From assembly GCF_030711405.1 (NCBI RefSeq), contig NZ_JAULSI010000019.1, forward strand, positions 27,615-91,614: a stretch of DNA of 64,000 nt, in the 5' to 3' direction. Positions within the stretch are counted from its first letter, which is position 1. Every line of letters starts with the position of its first letter. Position numbers and translations under genes: made by a program. This DNA is from Massilia brevitalea. Lineage in GTDB: Bacteria; Pseudomonadota; Gammaproteobacteria; Burkholderiales; Burkholderiaceae_D. Below, piece by piece: positions 1-7,858 of this stretch. The notes under the pieces were generated by a model that did not search any database, was not told where the DNA came from, and worked only from the letters and a program-made list of their open reading frames with translations.

Positions 1-120
1 AAAGTGACGCATTTTGCCGCCAACAAGGGGTATTGGCAAGCAATAAAATTCTATGCGGATAAGGGTGACTTGGGCGCAGTTCGGAATAGAACGACCGTTC
101 GCGAGTCCTGTTGCATCACC
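1..120. other. Intergenic edge, no gene supported
   Basis: This stretch follows the stop codon of the minus-strand thioredoxin-like gene. It is more AT-rich than the genes beside it. I see no convincing start codon with a ribosome binding site. An open plus-strand frame begins at base 4, but it runs antisense through the thioredoxin gene and is not credible. On the minus strand an ATG at base 12 leads out of the window, but only four codons are visible. Confidence 0.4.
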
Positions 121-681
121 CTACAGCGCCGCCAGGTCCGCCTTCAACTCGTCGAACTTGAGTTTGCCCAGGTAGGTCTTCTTGACCTGCCCATCGGCGC
201 CGATCAGCACCGTGAAGGGCAGGCCGCCCTGCGCATTGCCGAAGCCGCGCGACAGCTCCGTGCCACCCATGCCACCCACGTACAGCGGATACCGGATGGC
301 GTGCTTGGCGGCGAACTCGCTCATCGCCGACGGGGCGTCGATGCCGATGCCGATCACGTTGTAGCGCTTGCCATTCTCTTCGTTCGCCAGCGCCGAGAGT
401 TCCGGCATTTCCTGCACGCAGGGCCCGCACCAGGTCGCCCAGAAGTTCACCAGCAGCGGCTTGCCCTTCCATTTCTCCAGCGACTGCGGCTTGCCTTCCA
501 GGTCGTTCAGCGACTGCGCATATAAGTTAGTGGAAGCCGTATGGGCCGGGCCGCCGGTCGGGGCGACGGCGGTGGTCACGGGTACTGCCGGTTGCGGCTG
601 GGTCTTGTAGCCGAGGAAAGCGCCAAGCGCGCCAAAGACCACGGCCACGGCCGCGAGTGCTGCCAACTTCTTTTTATTCAT
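121..681 (-). CDS. TlpA-like periplasmic thiol-disulfide oxidoreductase
   Basis: This 186-residue protein has an N-terminal signal anchor (about residues 6-24), a low-complexity linker, and a TlpA/ResA-type thioredoxin fold. The redox motif WCGPC is at residues 84-88 and the cis-proline region GGLPFT lies near residue 153. Proteins of this family reduce periplasmic disulfides, for example in cytochrome c maturation or on particular client proteins; the client here is unknown. The ATG overlaps the stop of the upstream gene by 4 bases (ATGA), so the two are almost certainly co-translated. Length and domain layout are normal for the family. Confidence 0.9.
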   Translation of the reverse strand: MNKKKLAALAAVAVVFGALGAFLGYKTQPQPAVPVTTAVAPTGGPAHTASTNLYAQSLNDLEGKPQSLEKWKGKPLLVNFWATWCGPCVQEMPELSALANEENGKRYNVIGIGIDAPSAMSEFAAKHAIRYPLYVGGMGGTELSRGFGNAQGGLPFTVLIGADGQVKKTYLGKLKFDELKADLAAL

Positions 682-1322
682 TCGTCCTGTTCCAGAGATT
701 GGTCGGTCGTCATCAAGGCGCGCAGGCCGGCCGCGTCGACACGCTGCAGGCGGCCATCGGCGCGCGGCTTGAGTGCGCCACGCAAGTCATGATAATCGTA
801 GAGCTCGGCGTGGACGGCTTCCTTATGCCACAGGAAGCTCACCGTTTCAACCGGATCGTGGCGCGCGCCCTTGAAGTGGGGCGTTTCCGAGATGTCGATA
901 TTGACATTGCGGCCCAGCAGGAAGATCTCGACTTCCTTGGCGCTGTCGGCAAACAATTGCAAATGGATATCGTCGTGCTCGCCGGCGGTGCCGTTCAGTA
1001 CCGCGCCGGTGAGATAAGGATGGAACGCAGCCAGCGCGTCCATCACCTGCAATGCCGTTTCGCGCAAATGCAGCAGGCGTTCGGCCTGGGCGCCGCCGCC
1101 AAACAGGGACTGGTACTTGCGCACCTCGTCCTCGATCTGGGTATTGTCGGGCATCAGGTTCGGCGCCGGCTGGTCCACGCCCAGCACTTGCCGTGCAGCC
1201 TTGCGGCGGGCAGTGGCGTAATCGGCGCCGTCCTGGGCGATCATGCGTGCGGCTGTGGCGGCAATCTCCAGGCGCAGCTGGAATAGGTCATTGTTCTGGC
1301 TTGGCATCATGAGGACGATCAT
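678..1322 (-). CDS. Conserved protein, possibly nucleotidyltransferase-like
   Basis: This 214-residue cytoplasmic protein has no signal peptide or membrane segment. Genes of this type sit beside mpl in many Burkholderiales and are sometimes named after that neighbour without functional support. A central segment with GTAGEHDDIHLQLF followed by DSAKEVEIFLL weakly suggests a nucleotidyltransferase-type fold, but the full catalytic signature is not clear, so the function is open. The chosen start (MIVLMMPSQ) could instead be the Met at codon 5 or 6. It is divergent from mpl across 64 bases and overlaps the thioredoxin-like gene by 4 bases downstream. Confidence 0.8.
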   Translation of the reverse strand: MIVLMMPSQNNDLFQLRLEIAATAARMIAQDGADYATARRKAARQVLGVDQPAPNLMPDNTQIEDEVRKYQSLFGGGAQAERLLHLRETALQVMDALAAFHPYLTGAVLNGTAGEHDDIHLQLFADSAKEVEIFLLGRNVNIDISETPHFKGARHDPVETVSFLWHKEAVHAELYDYHDLRGALKPRADGRLQRVDAAGLRALMTTDQSLEQDE

Positions 1323-1353
1323 ACTCTTGAACGAAAAATGGCATCGCGTCGGT

Positions 1354-1359
1354 TAGAAT
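1354..1359 (+). promoter_or_regulatory. Candidate -10 element of the mpl promoter
   Basis: TAGAAT lies 28 bases before the mpl ATG, in the 64-base gap between divergent genes. A TTGAAC at 1327-1332 is 21 bases upstream, too far for an ideal -35, so only the -10 is proposed. TAGAAT or TACAAT hexamers also precede the genes at 6977, 12377, 41160 and 42929. Confidence 0.3.
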
Positions 1360-1386
1360 CCTGTATTCGCTTTCATACCCACGACC

Positions 1387-2757
1387 ATGCACATTCATAT
1401 CCTCGGCATTTGCGGCACCTTCATGGGTGGCCTGGCGGTGCTGGCCAAGGAGGCCGGCCACCGCGTTACCGGTTGCGACGCCAACGTCTATCCCCCGATG
1501 AGCACCCAGCTCGAAGCCCAGGGTATCGAACTGATCCAGGGCTACGGGCCCGAACAGGTGGCTTTGGCCCCGGACCTGTACGTAGTCGGCAACGTGATGA
1601 CGCGCGGCAATCCGCTGATCGAGGAAATCCTGAACCGCGGCTTGCCGTACACGTCGGGCCCGCAGTGGATCGGGGAACATATTCTGCGTAATAAATGGGT
1701 GCTGGCCGTGGCCGGTACCCATGGCAAGACCACGACCTCGTCGATGCTGGCCTGGATTTTGGAAGACGCGGGCTATTCGCCGGGCTTCCTGATCGGCGGC
1801 GTGCCGATGAACTTCGGCATCTCGGCGCGCCTGTCGGGCGAAGCGGACAGCGATTTCTTCGTGATCGAGGCCGACGAATACGACACCGCCTTTTTCGACA
1901 AGCGTTCCAAGTTCGTGCACTACCACGCCAAGACGGCTGTCCTGAACAACCTGGAATTCGACCACGCCGACATCTTCCCGGACATCGGCGCCATCGAAAC
2001 CCAGTTCCACCACCTGGTGCGCACCGTGCCGGGCATCGGCCGCCTGGTCGTGAACGGCGACGAAGCCTCGCTGGCGCGCGTGATCAAGCGCGGCTGCTGG
2101 AGCGACAAGGAAAGTTTCGGTACGTCGGATGGCGTGAACTGGGCCATGGTCGAGCATCCGGGCGGCGCCAGCTTCGACGTGGTGTTCAACCACGAAGTGC
2201 AGGGCACTGTGCACTGGGAACTGACCGGCAAGCACAACCGCTCGAACGCGCTGGCCGCGATTGCCGCCGCGCGCCACGTGGGCGTGCCGGTGGCGCAAGC
2301 CATCGATTCGCTGTCGCGCTTCCAGAGCGTGAAGCGCCGCATGGAAGTGCGTGGCGTAGTGAACAATGTCACCGTGTACGATGACTTTGCGCACCACCCG
2401 ACTGCGATCGCCACCACCGTGGGCGGACTGCGCCAGCGCATCGGCACGGGCGGGCGCATCCTGGCGGTGCTGGAACCGCGTTCGAACACCATGAAGCTGG
2501 GCGCCATGAAGGATGCCCTGCCGGGCAGCCTGAAGGACGCCGACCTGGTGTTCGGCTTCGGCAGCCAGCAGGCGCTGGGCTGGTCGCTGGCCGACGCCCT
2601 GAAGCCGCTGGGCGCGATTGCCCACAGCTTCGACCAGATCGACTACATGGTGCAGGCCATCATCCAGGCCGCCCAGCCGGGCGACCACATCCTGGTGATG
2701 AGCAATGGCGGCTTCGGCGGCGTGCACCAGAAGCTGCTCGAGGCGCTGGCCAAATGA
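1387..2757 (+). CDS. mpl: UDP-MurNAc:L-Ala-D-Glu-mDAP tripeptide ligase Mpl
   Basis: Mpl recycles peptidoglycan by attaching the released tripeptide L-Ala-gamma-D-Glu-meso-DAP directly to UDP-MurNAc with ATP, in the cytoplasm. The 456 residues show the Mur ligase layout. An N-terminal Rossmann-type UDP-binding domain begins MHIHILGICGTFMGG. The ATP loop GTHGKTTT is at 110-117, followed by the central domain motif EADEYDTAFFDKRSKF and a C-terminal domain with YDDFAHHPTA. The direct tripeptide ligase, rather than MurC, is indicated by the GTFMGGLA start and the EYDTAFFDKRSKF block. The stop overlaps the next start (ATGA), so mpl heads a unit with the esterase and ubiC. Confidence 0.96.
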   Translation: MHIHILGICGTFMGGLAVLAKEAGHRVTGCDANVYPPMSTQLEAQGIELIQGYGPEQVALAPDLYVVGNVMTRGNPLIEEILNRGLPYTSGPQWIGEHILRNKWVLAVAGTHGKTTTSSMLAWILEDAGYSPGFLIGGVPMNFGISARLSGEADSDFFVIEADEYDTAFFDKRSKFVHYHAKTAVLNNLEFDHADIFPDIGAIETQFHHLVRTVPGIGRLVVNGDEASLARVIKRGCWSDKESFGTSDGVNWAMVEHPGGASFDVVFNHEVQGTVHWELTGKHNRSNALAAIAAARHVGVPVAQAIDSLSRFQSVKRRMEVRGVVNNVTVYDDFAHHPTAIATTVGGLRQRIGTGGRILAVLEPRSNTMKLGAMKDALPGSLKDADLVFGFGSQQALGWSLADALKPLGAIAHSFDQIDYMVQAIIQAAQPGDHILVMSNGGFGGVHQKLLEALAK

Positions 2758-3362
2758 TTCTATATCTGCACGGCTTCCGTTCCTCGCCGCGCTCGTTCAA
2801 GGCGCGCGTGGTGCAGGAGCGGATGACGGCGGCCGGCCGCGCAGGCGACCTGATTTGCCCGCAGCTGCCGGCCTCGCCGAAGGCGGCAATGGAGCTGGCT
2901 CTGCTGCTGGCCGAACGTCATGCGCCCGAGAACCTGGCGATTGTCGGCTCCTCGCTGGGCGGCTTCTACGCCACCTGGCTGGCCGAGCGCCTCGGCGTGC
3001 GCGCGGTGCTGTTGAATCCTGCGGTCGACCCGTTGAAGAACCTGGAACAGCACGTCGGCGTGACGACAACGTGGCACTCGGACGAGACGTTCGAGTTCCG
3101 CCGCGAGTATATTGACGAGCTGGCCGCGCTGAAAGTTTCAAAGATTACGCATCCGGAGCGCTATTTCCTGGTCGCGGCAACGGGCGACGAAGTGCTGGAT
3201 TACCGCGACATGGTGGCGCACTACGCCGGCGCGCGCCGGCATGTGATCGACGGCAGCAATCATGCGATTTCAGAATTCCCGCAGTATGTGGACGAGGTAT
3301 TGGCGTTCTGCCAGCCGGATGTCGGCTGGACGCAGGCAGGTTCAAAGACAGGCGATAACTAG
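2754..3362 (+). CDS. YqiA/YcfP-family alpha/beta-hydrolase esterase
   Basis: This 202-residue small alpha/beta hydrolase opens with MILYLHGFRSSP, the oxyanion-side HGF motif of the YqiA/YcfP group. The nucleophile elbow GSSLGG is at 65-70, giving Ser67 in G-x-S-x-G. An acidic residue in ATGDEVLDY and a late histidine in DGSNHAISEF complete the triad. Members hydrolyse short acyl esters; the physiological substrate is unknown. It overlaps mpl by 4 bases and ubiC by 1 base, so the three are translationally coupled. The order mpl-yqiA-ubiC does not by itself imply a shared pathway. Confidence 0.9.
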   Translation: MILYLHGFRSSPRSFKARVVQERMTAAGRAGDLICPQLPASPKAAMELALLLAERHAPENLAIVGSSLGGFYATWLAERLGVRAVLLNPAVDPLKNLEQHVGVTTTWHSDETFEFRREYIDELAALKVSKITHPERYFLVAATGDEVLDYRDMVAHYAGARRHVIDGSNHAISEFPQYVDEVLAFCQPDVGWTQAGSKTGDN

Positions 3363-3937
3363 TGCGCGGCCAGTCTTTGCGCCAGGCGAAATGGCATCGC
3401 CATGTGGGCGCCGTGCACGCGCCGCCGGCCATGCGCGACTGGCTGACGACGCAAGGTTCGCTCACGGCGCGCCTGGTAGCGAGCAGCGAGACCTTCCGCG
3501 TAAAGCGCCTGCACCAGCACGCGGCACTGTGTGCGCTGGAAGAGACGGGGCCGATCGGCCTGCCGCGCCGCGAGCGGGTGTGGGAGCGCGAAGTCTTGCT
3601 CTGCTGCGACGATGCGCCGGCGGTGTTTGGCCACACGGTGGTGCCGATGTCGGCCACCGCCAGCGACTGGCCGCTGTTTTCGGCGCTGGGCGAACGTTCG
3701 CTCGGCACGACCCTGTTTTACGACCCGCGGGTACAACGCGGGACACTGGAATTTGCACGGCTGCGCGGCAGCCACTCGCTGGTCGAGCGGCTGCGGTCCG
3801 CCCTCGGTGGCGAGCTGCAAGGAAACGAATTTTATGCGCGGCGCTGTGTCTATCGCCGCCATCAAGGCCTGCTGATGGTCACCGAGGTATTTTTGCCGGC
3901 GGTACTCGATCTGGGTGCAACACTTAGAACCTACTGA
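3362..3937 (+). CDS. ubiC: Chorismate lyase UbiC
   Basis: This is a 191-residue chorismate lyase-like protein, which removes pyruvate from chorismate to give 4-hydroxybenzoate, the first committed step of ubiquinone synthesis. Landmarks are the N-terminal block WLTTQGSLTARL, VWEREVLLCCDDAPAVFGHTV in the middle, LGTTLFYDP and a C-terminal ARRCVYRR segment. The start is GTG, overlapping the TAG of the preceding esterase by one base. The last codons and stop lie in a perfect inverted repeat (3926-3947) that may act as terminator. Sequence and length fit UbiC well. Confidence 0.88.
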   Translation: MRGQSLRQAKWHRHVGAVHAPPAMRDWLTTQGSLTARLVASSETFRVKRLHQHAALCALEETGPIGLPRRERVWEREVLLCCDDAPAVFGHTVVPMSATASDWPLFSALGERSLGTTLFYDPRVQRGTLEFARLRGSHSLVERLRSALGGELQGNEFYARRCVYRRHQGLLMVTEVFLPAVLDLGATLRTY

Positions 3938-3947
3938 GATAGGTTCT
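3926..3947 (+). terminator. Hairpin containing the ubiC stop codon
   Basis: AGAACCTA (3926-3933) and TAGGTTCT (3940-3947) are perfect complements around a 6-base loop. The loop holds the TGA of ubiC. The hairpin is followed by TAATAAC, not a clean T-run, so it may be a weak terminator or an mRNA-stabilising stem ahead of the nuclease gene. Confidence 0.45.
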
Positions 3948-3977
3948 TAATAACGCGACACGATTGCGACATAAACG

Positions 3978-6038
3978 ATGAATGTATTTTTTGAAGAATC
4001 GGGCGACTTCAAGGTCGGCTCGGTGCTGTCCCAGGCAGGCGAGGCTTACCAGGTAGAACTGTCGAGCGGCAAACGGTCGAAGGTGAAAGCCAAGGACGTG
4101 CTGCTCCAGTTCGAGAAACCCGACCCCGCCACGCTGCTCGACGCCGCCAAGGGCATCGCCGCCGACGTCGACCTGGAATTCCTGTGGGAAGTCGCTGGCC
4201 AGGAAGAATTCGGCTTTGCCGAGCTCGGCGCCGAATACTTCGGCCACGCGCCCTTGCCCGCGGAAGCCGCCGGCCTGGTGCTGGCCCTGCACAATGCCCC
4301 GATCTACTTCTACAAAAAAGGCCGCGGCCGCTACAAGGCGGCGCCCGAGCAATCGCTGCGTGCGGCCCAGGCCGGCATCGAGAAGAAAAAGCAGCAAGCC
4401 CTGATCCAGGCCGGCTACGTCGAGGAACTGAAGGCGGGCAAACTGCCGGCTGCGCTGCAGCCCATGGTGCACCAGCTGCTGTTCAAGCCGGACCGCAACA
4501 CCATCGAATACAAGGCCATGGAAACGGCCGCCAGCGAACTGCAGACCTCAGCCCCGCGCCTGATGCTGAAGGCCGGCGGCATTGCGTCGCCGAAAGAGCT
4601 GCACATGGGCCGCTTCCTGTTCGAGAACTTCCCGCGCGGCGCCGGTTTCCCGCCCGTGCCGGTGCCGAGCGCGCCTGCCGGCCTGCCGACGGCGAACGTG
4701 GCCGCCTTCTCGATCGACGACGTGACCACCACCGAGATCGACGATGCCTTCTCGGTCGAGCAGCTCGATGACGGCAACGTGCGCGTCGGCATCCACATTG
4801 CTGCGCCCGGTCTCGCCATCAAGCCGGACGACGAGATCGACAAGATCGCACGCGGCCGCATGTCCACCGTGTACATGCCGGGCGACAAGATCACCATGCT
4901 GCCGGACGAGGTGGTGAATGCCTTCACCTTGGCCGAGGGCAATACCTGTCCGGCACTGTCGCTGTATGCGACCCTGAACCCGGCCGACTGGTCGACGGTG
5001 TCGACCACGACCCGCGCCGAACTGGTGCCGATCAAGAGCAATCTGCGTCACAACGACCTGGATGCGCTGGTCAATGAGGAAACGCTGGAAAACGGCGAGG
5101 GCGAGTATCCGCACAAGCGTGAACTGGCGCTGATCTGGAAATGGGCGCTCAAACTCGAAGCGGGCCGCATGGCCAAGCGCGAAGCTTTCGGTTTGAAGCC
5201 GGAGCAGGCCAACCGCGTCGACTTCAATTTCTATGTCGAGGACGACGTGGTCTCGATCGTGCGCCGCAAGCGTGGCGCACCGCTCGACAAGATCGTCGCC
5301 GAGCTGATGATCTTTGCCAACAGCACCTGGGGCAAGCTGCTGCACGACTCGGGCGTGCCGGGCATCTACCGTTCGCAGGGCGCCGGCAGTGGCGCCGGCT
5401 GGGCGGCCAAGATGCAGGTGCGCATGGTCACGCACGCGGCGCCGCACCAGGGCCTGGGCGTGGACCAATATGCCTGGAGCACCTCGCCGCTGCGCCGCTA
5501 TACCGACCTGGTCAACCAGTGGCAGATCATCGCCTGCGCCGAACACGGCGTGACCGCGCCGCTGGTGGCACCGTTCAAGCCGCGCGATGCGACGCTGTTC
5601 TCGATCGTCTCGGCGTTTGATGCCGCCTATTCGGCCTACAACGACTTCCAGCAGACCATGGAGCGCTACTGGTGCCTGCGCTGGCTGGGCCAGGAGCAGG
5701 TCAAGCAGACTGAAGCGGTCGTGCTGAAGGAAGACGTGCTGCGCCTGAACGACGTGCCGCTGGTGATTCGCCTGCCGGGCATGCCGCAGGTGGCGCGCGG
5801 TGTGCAGGTCAAACTCGACATCGTGCGCTGGGACGAAGTCGATTTGTCGCTGGAAGCGCGCCTGCTCGAAGTGGCGCAGGCCGCGCCTGGCGAAGAGCTG
5901 GCCTTTGACGAGGAAGAGGGCGAGGGCGGCGAAGCTGGCGATACCGGCGAGGCCGCGGTGGAAGAAGTGGTCGAAGCCGAAGGCGCCGTGGCAGCCGTCA
6001 GCACCGACGACGCCACGCCGGCCGCCGGCGCGCAATAA
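3978..6038 (+). CDS. RNB-domain (RNase II/R-type) ribonuclease
   Basis: This 686-residue protein resembles the 3'-to-5' exoribonucleases that degrade RNA processively in the cytoplasm. An N-terminal OB-like domain (about 1-50) precedes the RNB catalytic domain (about 240-560) and a degenerate S1-like C-terminus (about 590-630). The metal-binding motif is SIDDVTTTEIDDA near 245-257. Compared with E. coli RNase II, the first and last two aspartates are kept, while the position of Asp207 is Glu. The second conserved block WSTSPLRRYTDLVNQ is intact. The last 55 residues are a Glu/Gly/Ala-rich acidic tail. It belongs to a divergent RNB subfamily, so I avoid calling it rnb or rnr. Confidence 0.88.
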   Translation: MNVFFEESGDFKVGSVLSQAGEAYQVELSSGKRSKVKAKDVLLQFEKPDPATLLDAAKGIAADVDLEFLWEVAGQEEFGFAELGAEYFGHAPLPAEAAGLVLALHNAPIYFYKKGRGRYKAAPEQSLRAAQAGIEKKKQQALIQAGYVEELKAGKLPAALQPMVHQLLFKPDRNTIEYKAMETAASELQTSAPRLMLKAGGIASPKELHMGRFLFENFPRGAGFPPVPVPSAPAGLPTANVAAFSIDDVTTTEIDDAFSVEQLDDGNVRVGIHIAAPGLAIKPDDEIDKIARGRMSTVYMPGDKITMLPDEVVNAFTLAEGNTCPALSLYATLNPADWSTVSTTTRAELVPIKSNLRHNDLDALVNEETLENGEGEYPHKRELALIWKWALKLEAGRMAKREAFGLKPEQANRVDFNFYVEDDVVSIVRRKRGAPLDKIVAELMIFANSTWGKLLHDSGVPGIYRSQGAGSGAGWAAKMQVRMVTHAAPHQGLGVDQYAWSTSPLRRYTDLVNQWQIIACAEHGVTAPLVAPFKPRDATLFSIVSAFDAAYSAYNDFQQTMERYWCLRWLGQEQVKQTEAVVLKEDVLRLNDVPLVIRLPGMPQVARGVQVKLDIVRWDEVDLSLEARLLEVAQAAPGEELAFDEEEGEGGEAGDTGEAAVEEVVEAEGAVAAVSTDDATPAAGAQ

Positions 6039-6064
6039 TTAGTCAAGGCGAGCACGGGGCAACC

Positions 6065-6334
6065 ATGAGCAGCAAGTCGATACGCACCATCGTGATCGTG
6101 ACGGCCGTGATCGTGCTCGGCTACTGGGCCGTGTTCGCCTGGATGGTGTACCGCTCGCCGCTGGCATACGAAGCCATCGATTTCGACCACGATGGCTCGG
6201 TGAGCTTCAACGAGGCCGATTACGCGTCCTCGTTCGGCATGCGCACGATCTACCGGGACGGGGCGGAATGCGTGGAGTACTTCGCCGAGCACGATGGCGC
6301 CGCGCTGAAGCTGGATTGTCCCAAGAAACCGTAA
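6065..6334 (+). CDS. Small membrane-anchored EF-hand protein
   Basis: This 89-residue protein has one N-terminal membrane segment (about residues 7-28), and the rest probably faces the periplasm. Residues 39-50 (DFDHDGSVSFNE) are a textbook EF-hand calcium loop, with acidic or polar ligands at positions 1, 3 and 5, Gly at 6 and Glu at 12. Two cysteines (in AECVEY and KLDCPKK) could form a disulfide. It lies 26 bases after the nuclease gene on the same strand and ends just before a REP-like palindrome. No function is assigned; calcium binding is inferred from the loop alone. Confidence 0.75.
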   Translation: MSSKSIRTIVIVTAVIVLGYWAVFAWMVYRSPLAYEAIDFDHDGSVSFNEADYASSFGMRTIYRDGAECVEYFAEHDGAALKLDCPKKP

Positions 6335-6344
6335 TGCGGTTTTT

Positions 6345-6373
6345 CGTAGGGTGGGCACTTGTGCCCACGCGGT
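6345..6373. repeat. REP-like palindrome, forward orientation
   Basis: CGTAGG precedes the palindrome GTGGGCACTTGTGCCCAC (6351-6368), which is followed by GCGG. This is the common form of a palindrome found about 16 times in the window, always between genes. It pairs with an inverted copy at 6539-6566. Confidence 0.85.
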
Positions 6374-6538
6374 GATGAGCCTCATGCCACGCGACCCCAC
6401 ATCATCTTGCGCCGGATAATAATCGAGACCGCAAAAACAGCTCATTCGATCACATCGGAACCCGAAGTAGCCGTGCCATTCTACCCGAGCCACCTACTGG
6501 ATAATCGCAGCACGCAGCCAACAGGAGACGTTCGTCAC

Positions 6539-6566
6539 CGCGTGGGCACAGGGTGCCCACCGTACG
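6539..6566. repeat. REP-like palindrome, inverted orientation
   Basis: CGCGTGGGCAC...GTGCCCACCGTACG, with the palindrome at 6542-6560, is the inverted partner of the copy at 6345-6373. It ends 8 bases before the ATG of the next small gene, so it would lie in that gene's 5' leader. Confidence 0.85.
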
Positions 6567-6574
6567 TAAAAAAT

Positions 6575-6853
6575 ATGAGATACCTGGCCATCGCTTTCGC
6601 TCTCATCATTCCCTGTGCCGTGTCGTTCTATGCAGGCGTCCTCTCCACCTCGTTCGACACCAACATGTGCTATTCGAACGTCCTGCGCACGCTGGCCGAG
6701 CAGGCAAACAGCGCCGCCGCCTCCGGCAAGCCCGCCGACATCGAACGCTACGCCCGCATGATCGACTCCCTGCCGAACGCCGGCTACGAATCCGACTGCG
6801 CCCAGATCGAACGCGCCTTGCAGCAGCAGATCGCCGCCCAGCCGAAACCATAA
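6575..6853 (+). CDS. Small secreted or membrane-anchored protein, unknown function
   Basis: This 92-residue protein begins MRYLAIAFALIIPCAVSFYAG, a signal peptide or signal anchor. The rest is a helical, Ala/Gln-rich domain with two cysteines (CYSNVL near residue 32 and SDCAQI near residue 75). I do not recognise the family. The frame stays open upstream to 6359, but that stretch contains two REP-like palindromes, so I start at ATG 6575 directly before the hydrophobic segment. No clear Shine-Dalgarno sequence is visible because the REP copy ends 8 bases upstream. Confidence 0.6.
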   Translation: MRYLAIAFALIIPCAVSFYAGVLSTSFDTNMCYSNVLRTLAEQANSAAASGKPADIERYARMIDSLPNAGYESDCAQIERALQQQIAAQPKP

Positions 6854-6976
6854 TCCCGCAGTAAACGGGCCGGCAACGACCAGCACCGTTGCCCTGCCGC
6901 CACCAACCGCCCGCAGCGACTTCCTCCGCTGTAGAATGCCTGGATTCCCAGATTCAATGCCGTCCGGCGCGCACGC

Positions 6977-7858
6977 GTGAAGTATTCCCGAGAAAACCGT
7001 CCCTTGATGATCGCCCTGGCCGCTTCGGTGGCCGCGCATGCGTTCTTGCTGGCGATCCGTTTTGCCGCGCCAGAAGTATTCCGCATGCAGCCGGCCGACC
7101 CCGGCCTGGAAGTCATCCTCGTCAACGCCCGGCATGCCAATGCCCCGGCAAAAGCCGACGCCCTGGCCCAGGCCAACCTGGAAGGCGGCGGCACGGCCGA
7201 TAATGGCCGCGCCAAGTCGCCGCTGCCCGACCTGCGCCGCATCGACAACGGCGACAGCATCAAGGCCCTGCAGCGCCGCATCGCCGAGCTCGAGCAGCTC
7301 CAGCAAAACGTGCTCACGCGCGTGAAAACCTCAAGCTTCAACGCCGCCCCGGTGCGCGACAAGGACAAGCCCGACCCCACCCGCACCGGCCAGGACGAAA
7401 TCGACACCACGCGCCAGATCGCGCGCATGACGGCCGAGATCACGCAGACCATCGACGACCAGAACCGCCGCCCGAAGCGCACCCACATTTCGCCGAGCAC
7501 GCGCCAGGTGGGCTACGCGTTGTACTACAAGGCGATGCAAAAGCGCGTGGAGGAGATCGGCACGCTGAACTTCCCCCAGCAGAACGGGCGCAAGCTGTAC
7601 GGCGAGCTGGTGGTGTCGATTCCCGTCTACCAGGACGGCAGTCTGTACCAGAAGGAGGGCGGCCCGCGCATCGAGCGCAGTTCCGGCAACGCGGCGCTGG
7701 ACAAGGCCGCGCTCGAGATCGTGCGCCGCGCCGCGCCCTTCGGCAGCTTCCCCCAGAATATGCGCTCGGTCGGCAAGGATGACTTGTGGATCGTGATCAC
7801 CCGCTTTACCTTTACGCGCGAGGAAAAAATGAAGGCCGAATTGCAGGAGCAATCGTGA
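6977..7858 (+). CDS. TonB-like energy transducer family protein
   Basis: This 293-residue protein has a single N-terminal membrane segment (about 10-30), a long polar and partly coiled-coil periplasmic region (about 85-160), and a TonB-type C-terminal domain (about 185-285) with YGELVVSIPVYQDG and a final APFGSFP segment. TonB-type proteins couple the proton gradient to outer-membrane transport, but copies in this position, ahead of aroE and mtgA, are common in Burkholderiales without exbB/exbD and their partner is unknown. The start is GTG; an ATG ten codons later is an alternative. TAGAAT at 6932-6937 is a plausible -10. The stop overlaps the aroE start. Confidence 0.8.
   Translation: MKYSRENRPLMIALAASVAAHAFLLAIRFAAPEVFRMQPADPGLEVILVNARHANAPAKADALAQANLEGGGTADNGRAKSPLPDLRRIDNGDSIKALQRRIAELEQLQQNVLTRVKTSSFNAAPVRDKDKPDPTRTGQDEIDTTRQIARMTAEITQTIDDQNRRPKRTHISPSTRQVGYALYYKAMQKRVEEIGTLNFPQQNGRKLYGELVVSIPVYQDGSLYQKEGGPRIERSSGNAALDKAALEIVRRAAPFGSFPQNMRSVGKDDLWIVITRFTFTREEKMKAELQEQS

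Noticed and set aside
6359..6574. Longer N-terminus of the small protein at 6575
   Set aside because: The stretch contains two REP-like palindromes and no ribosome binding site, while the signal-like segment begins at ATG 6575.
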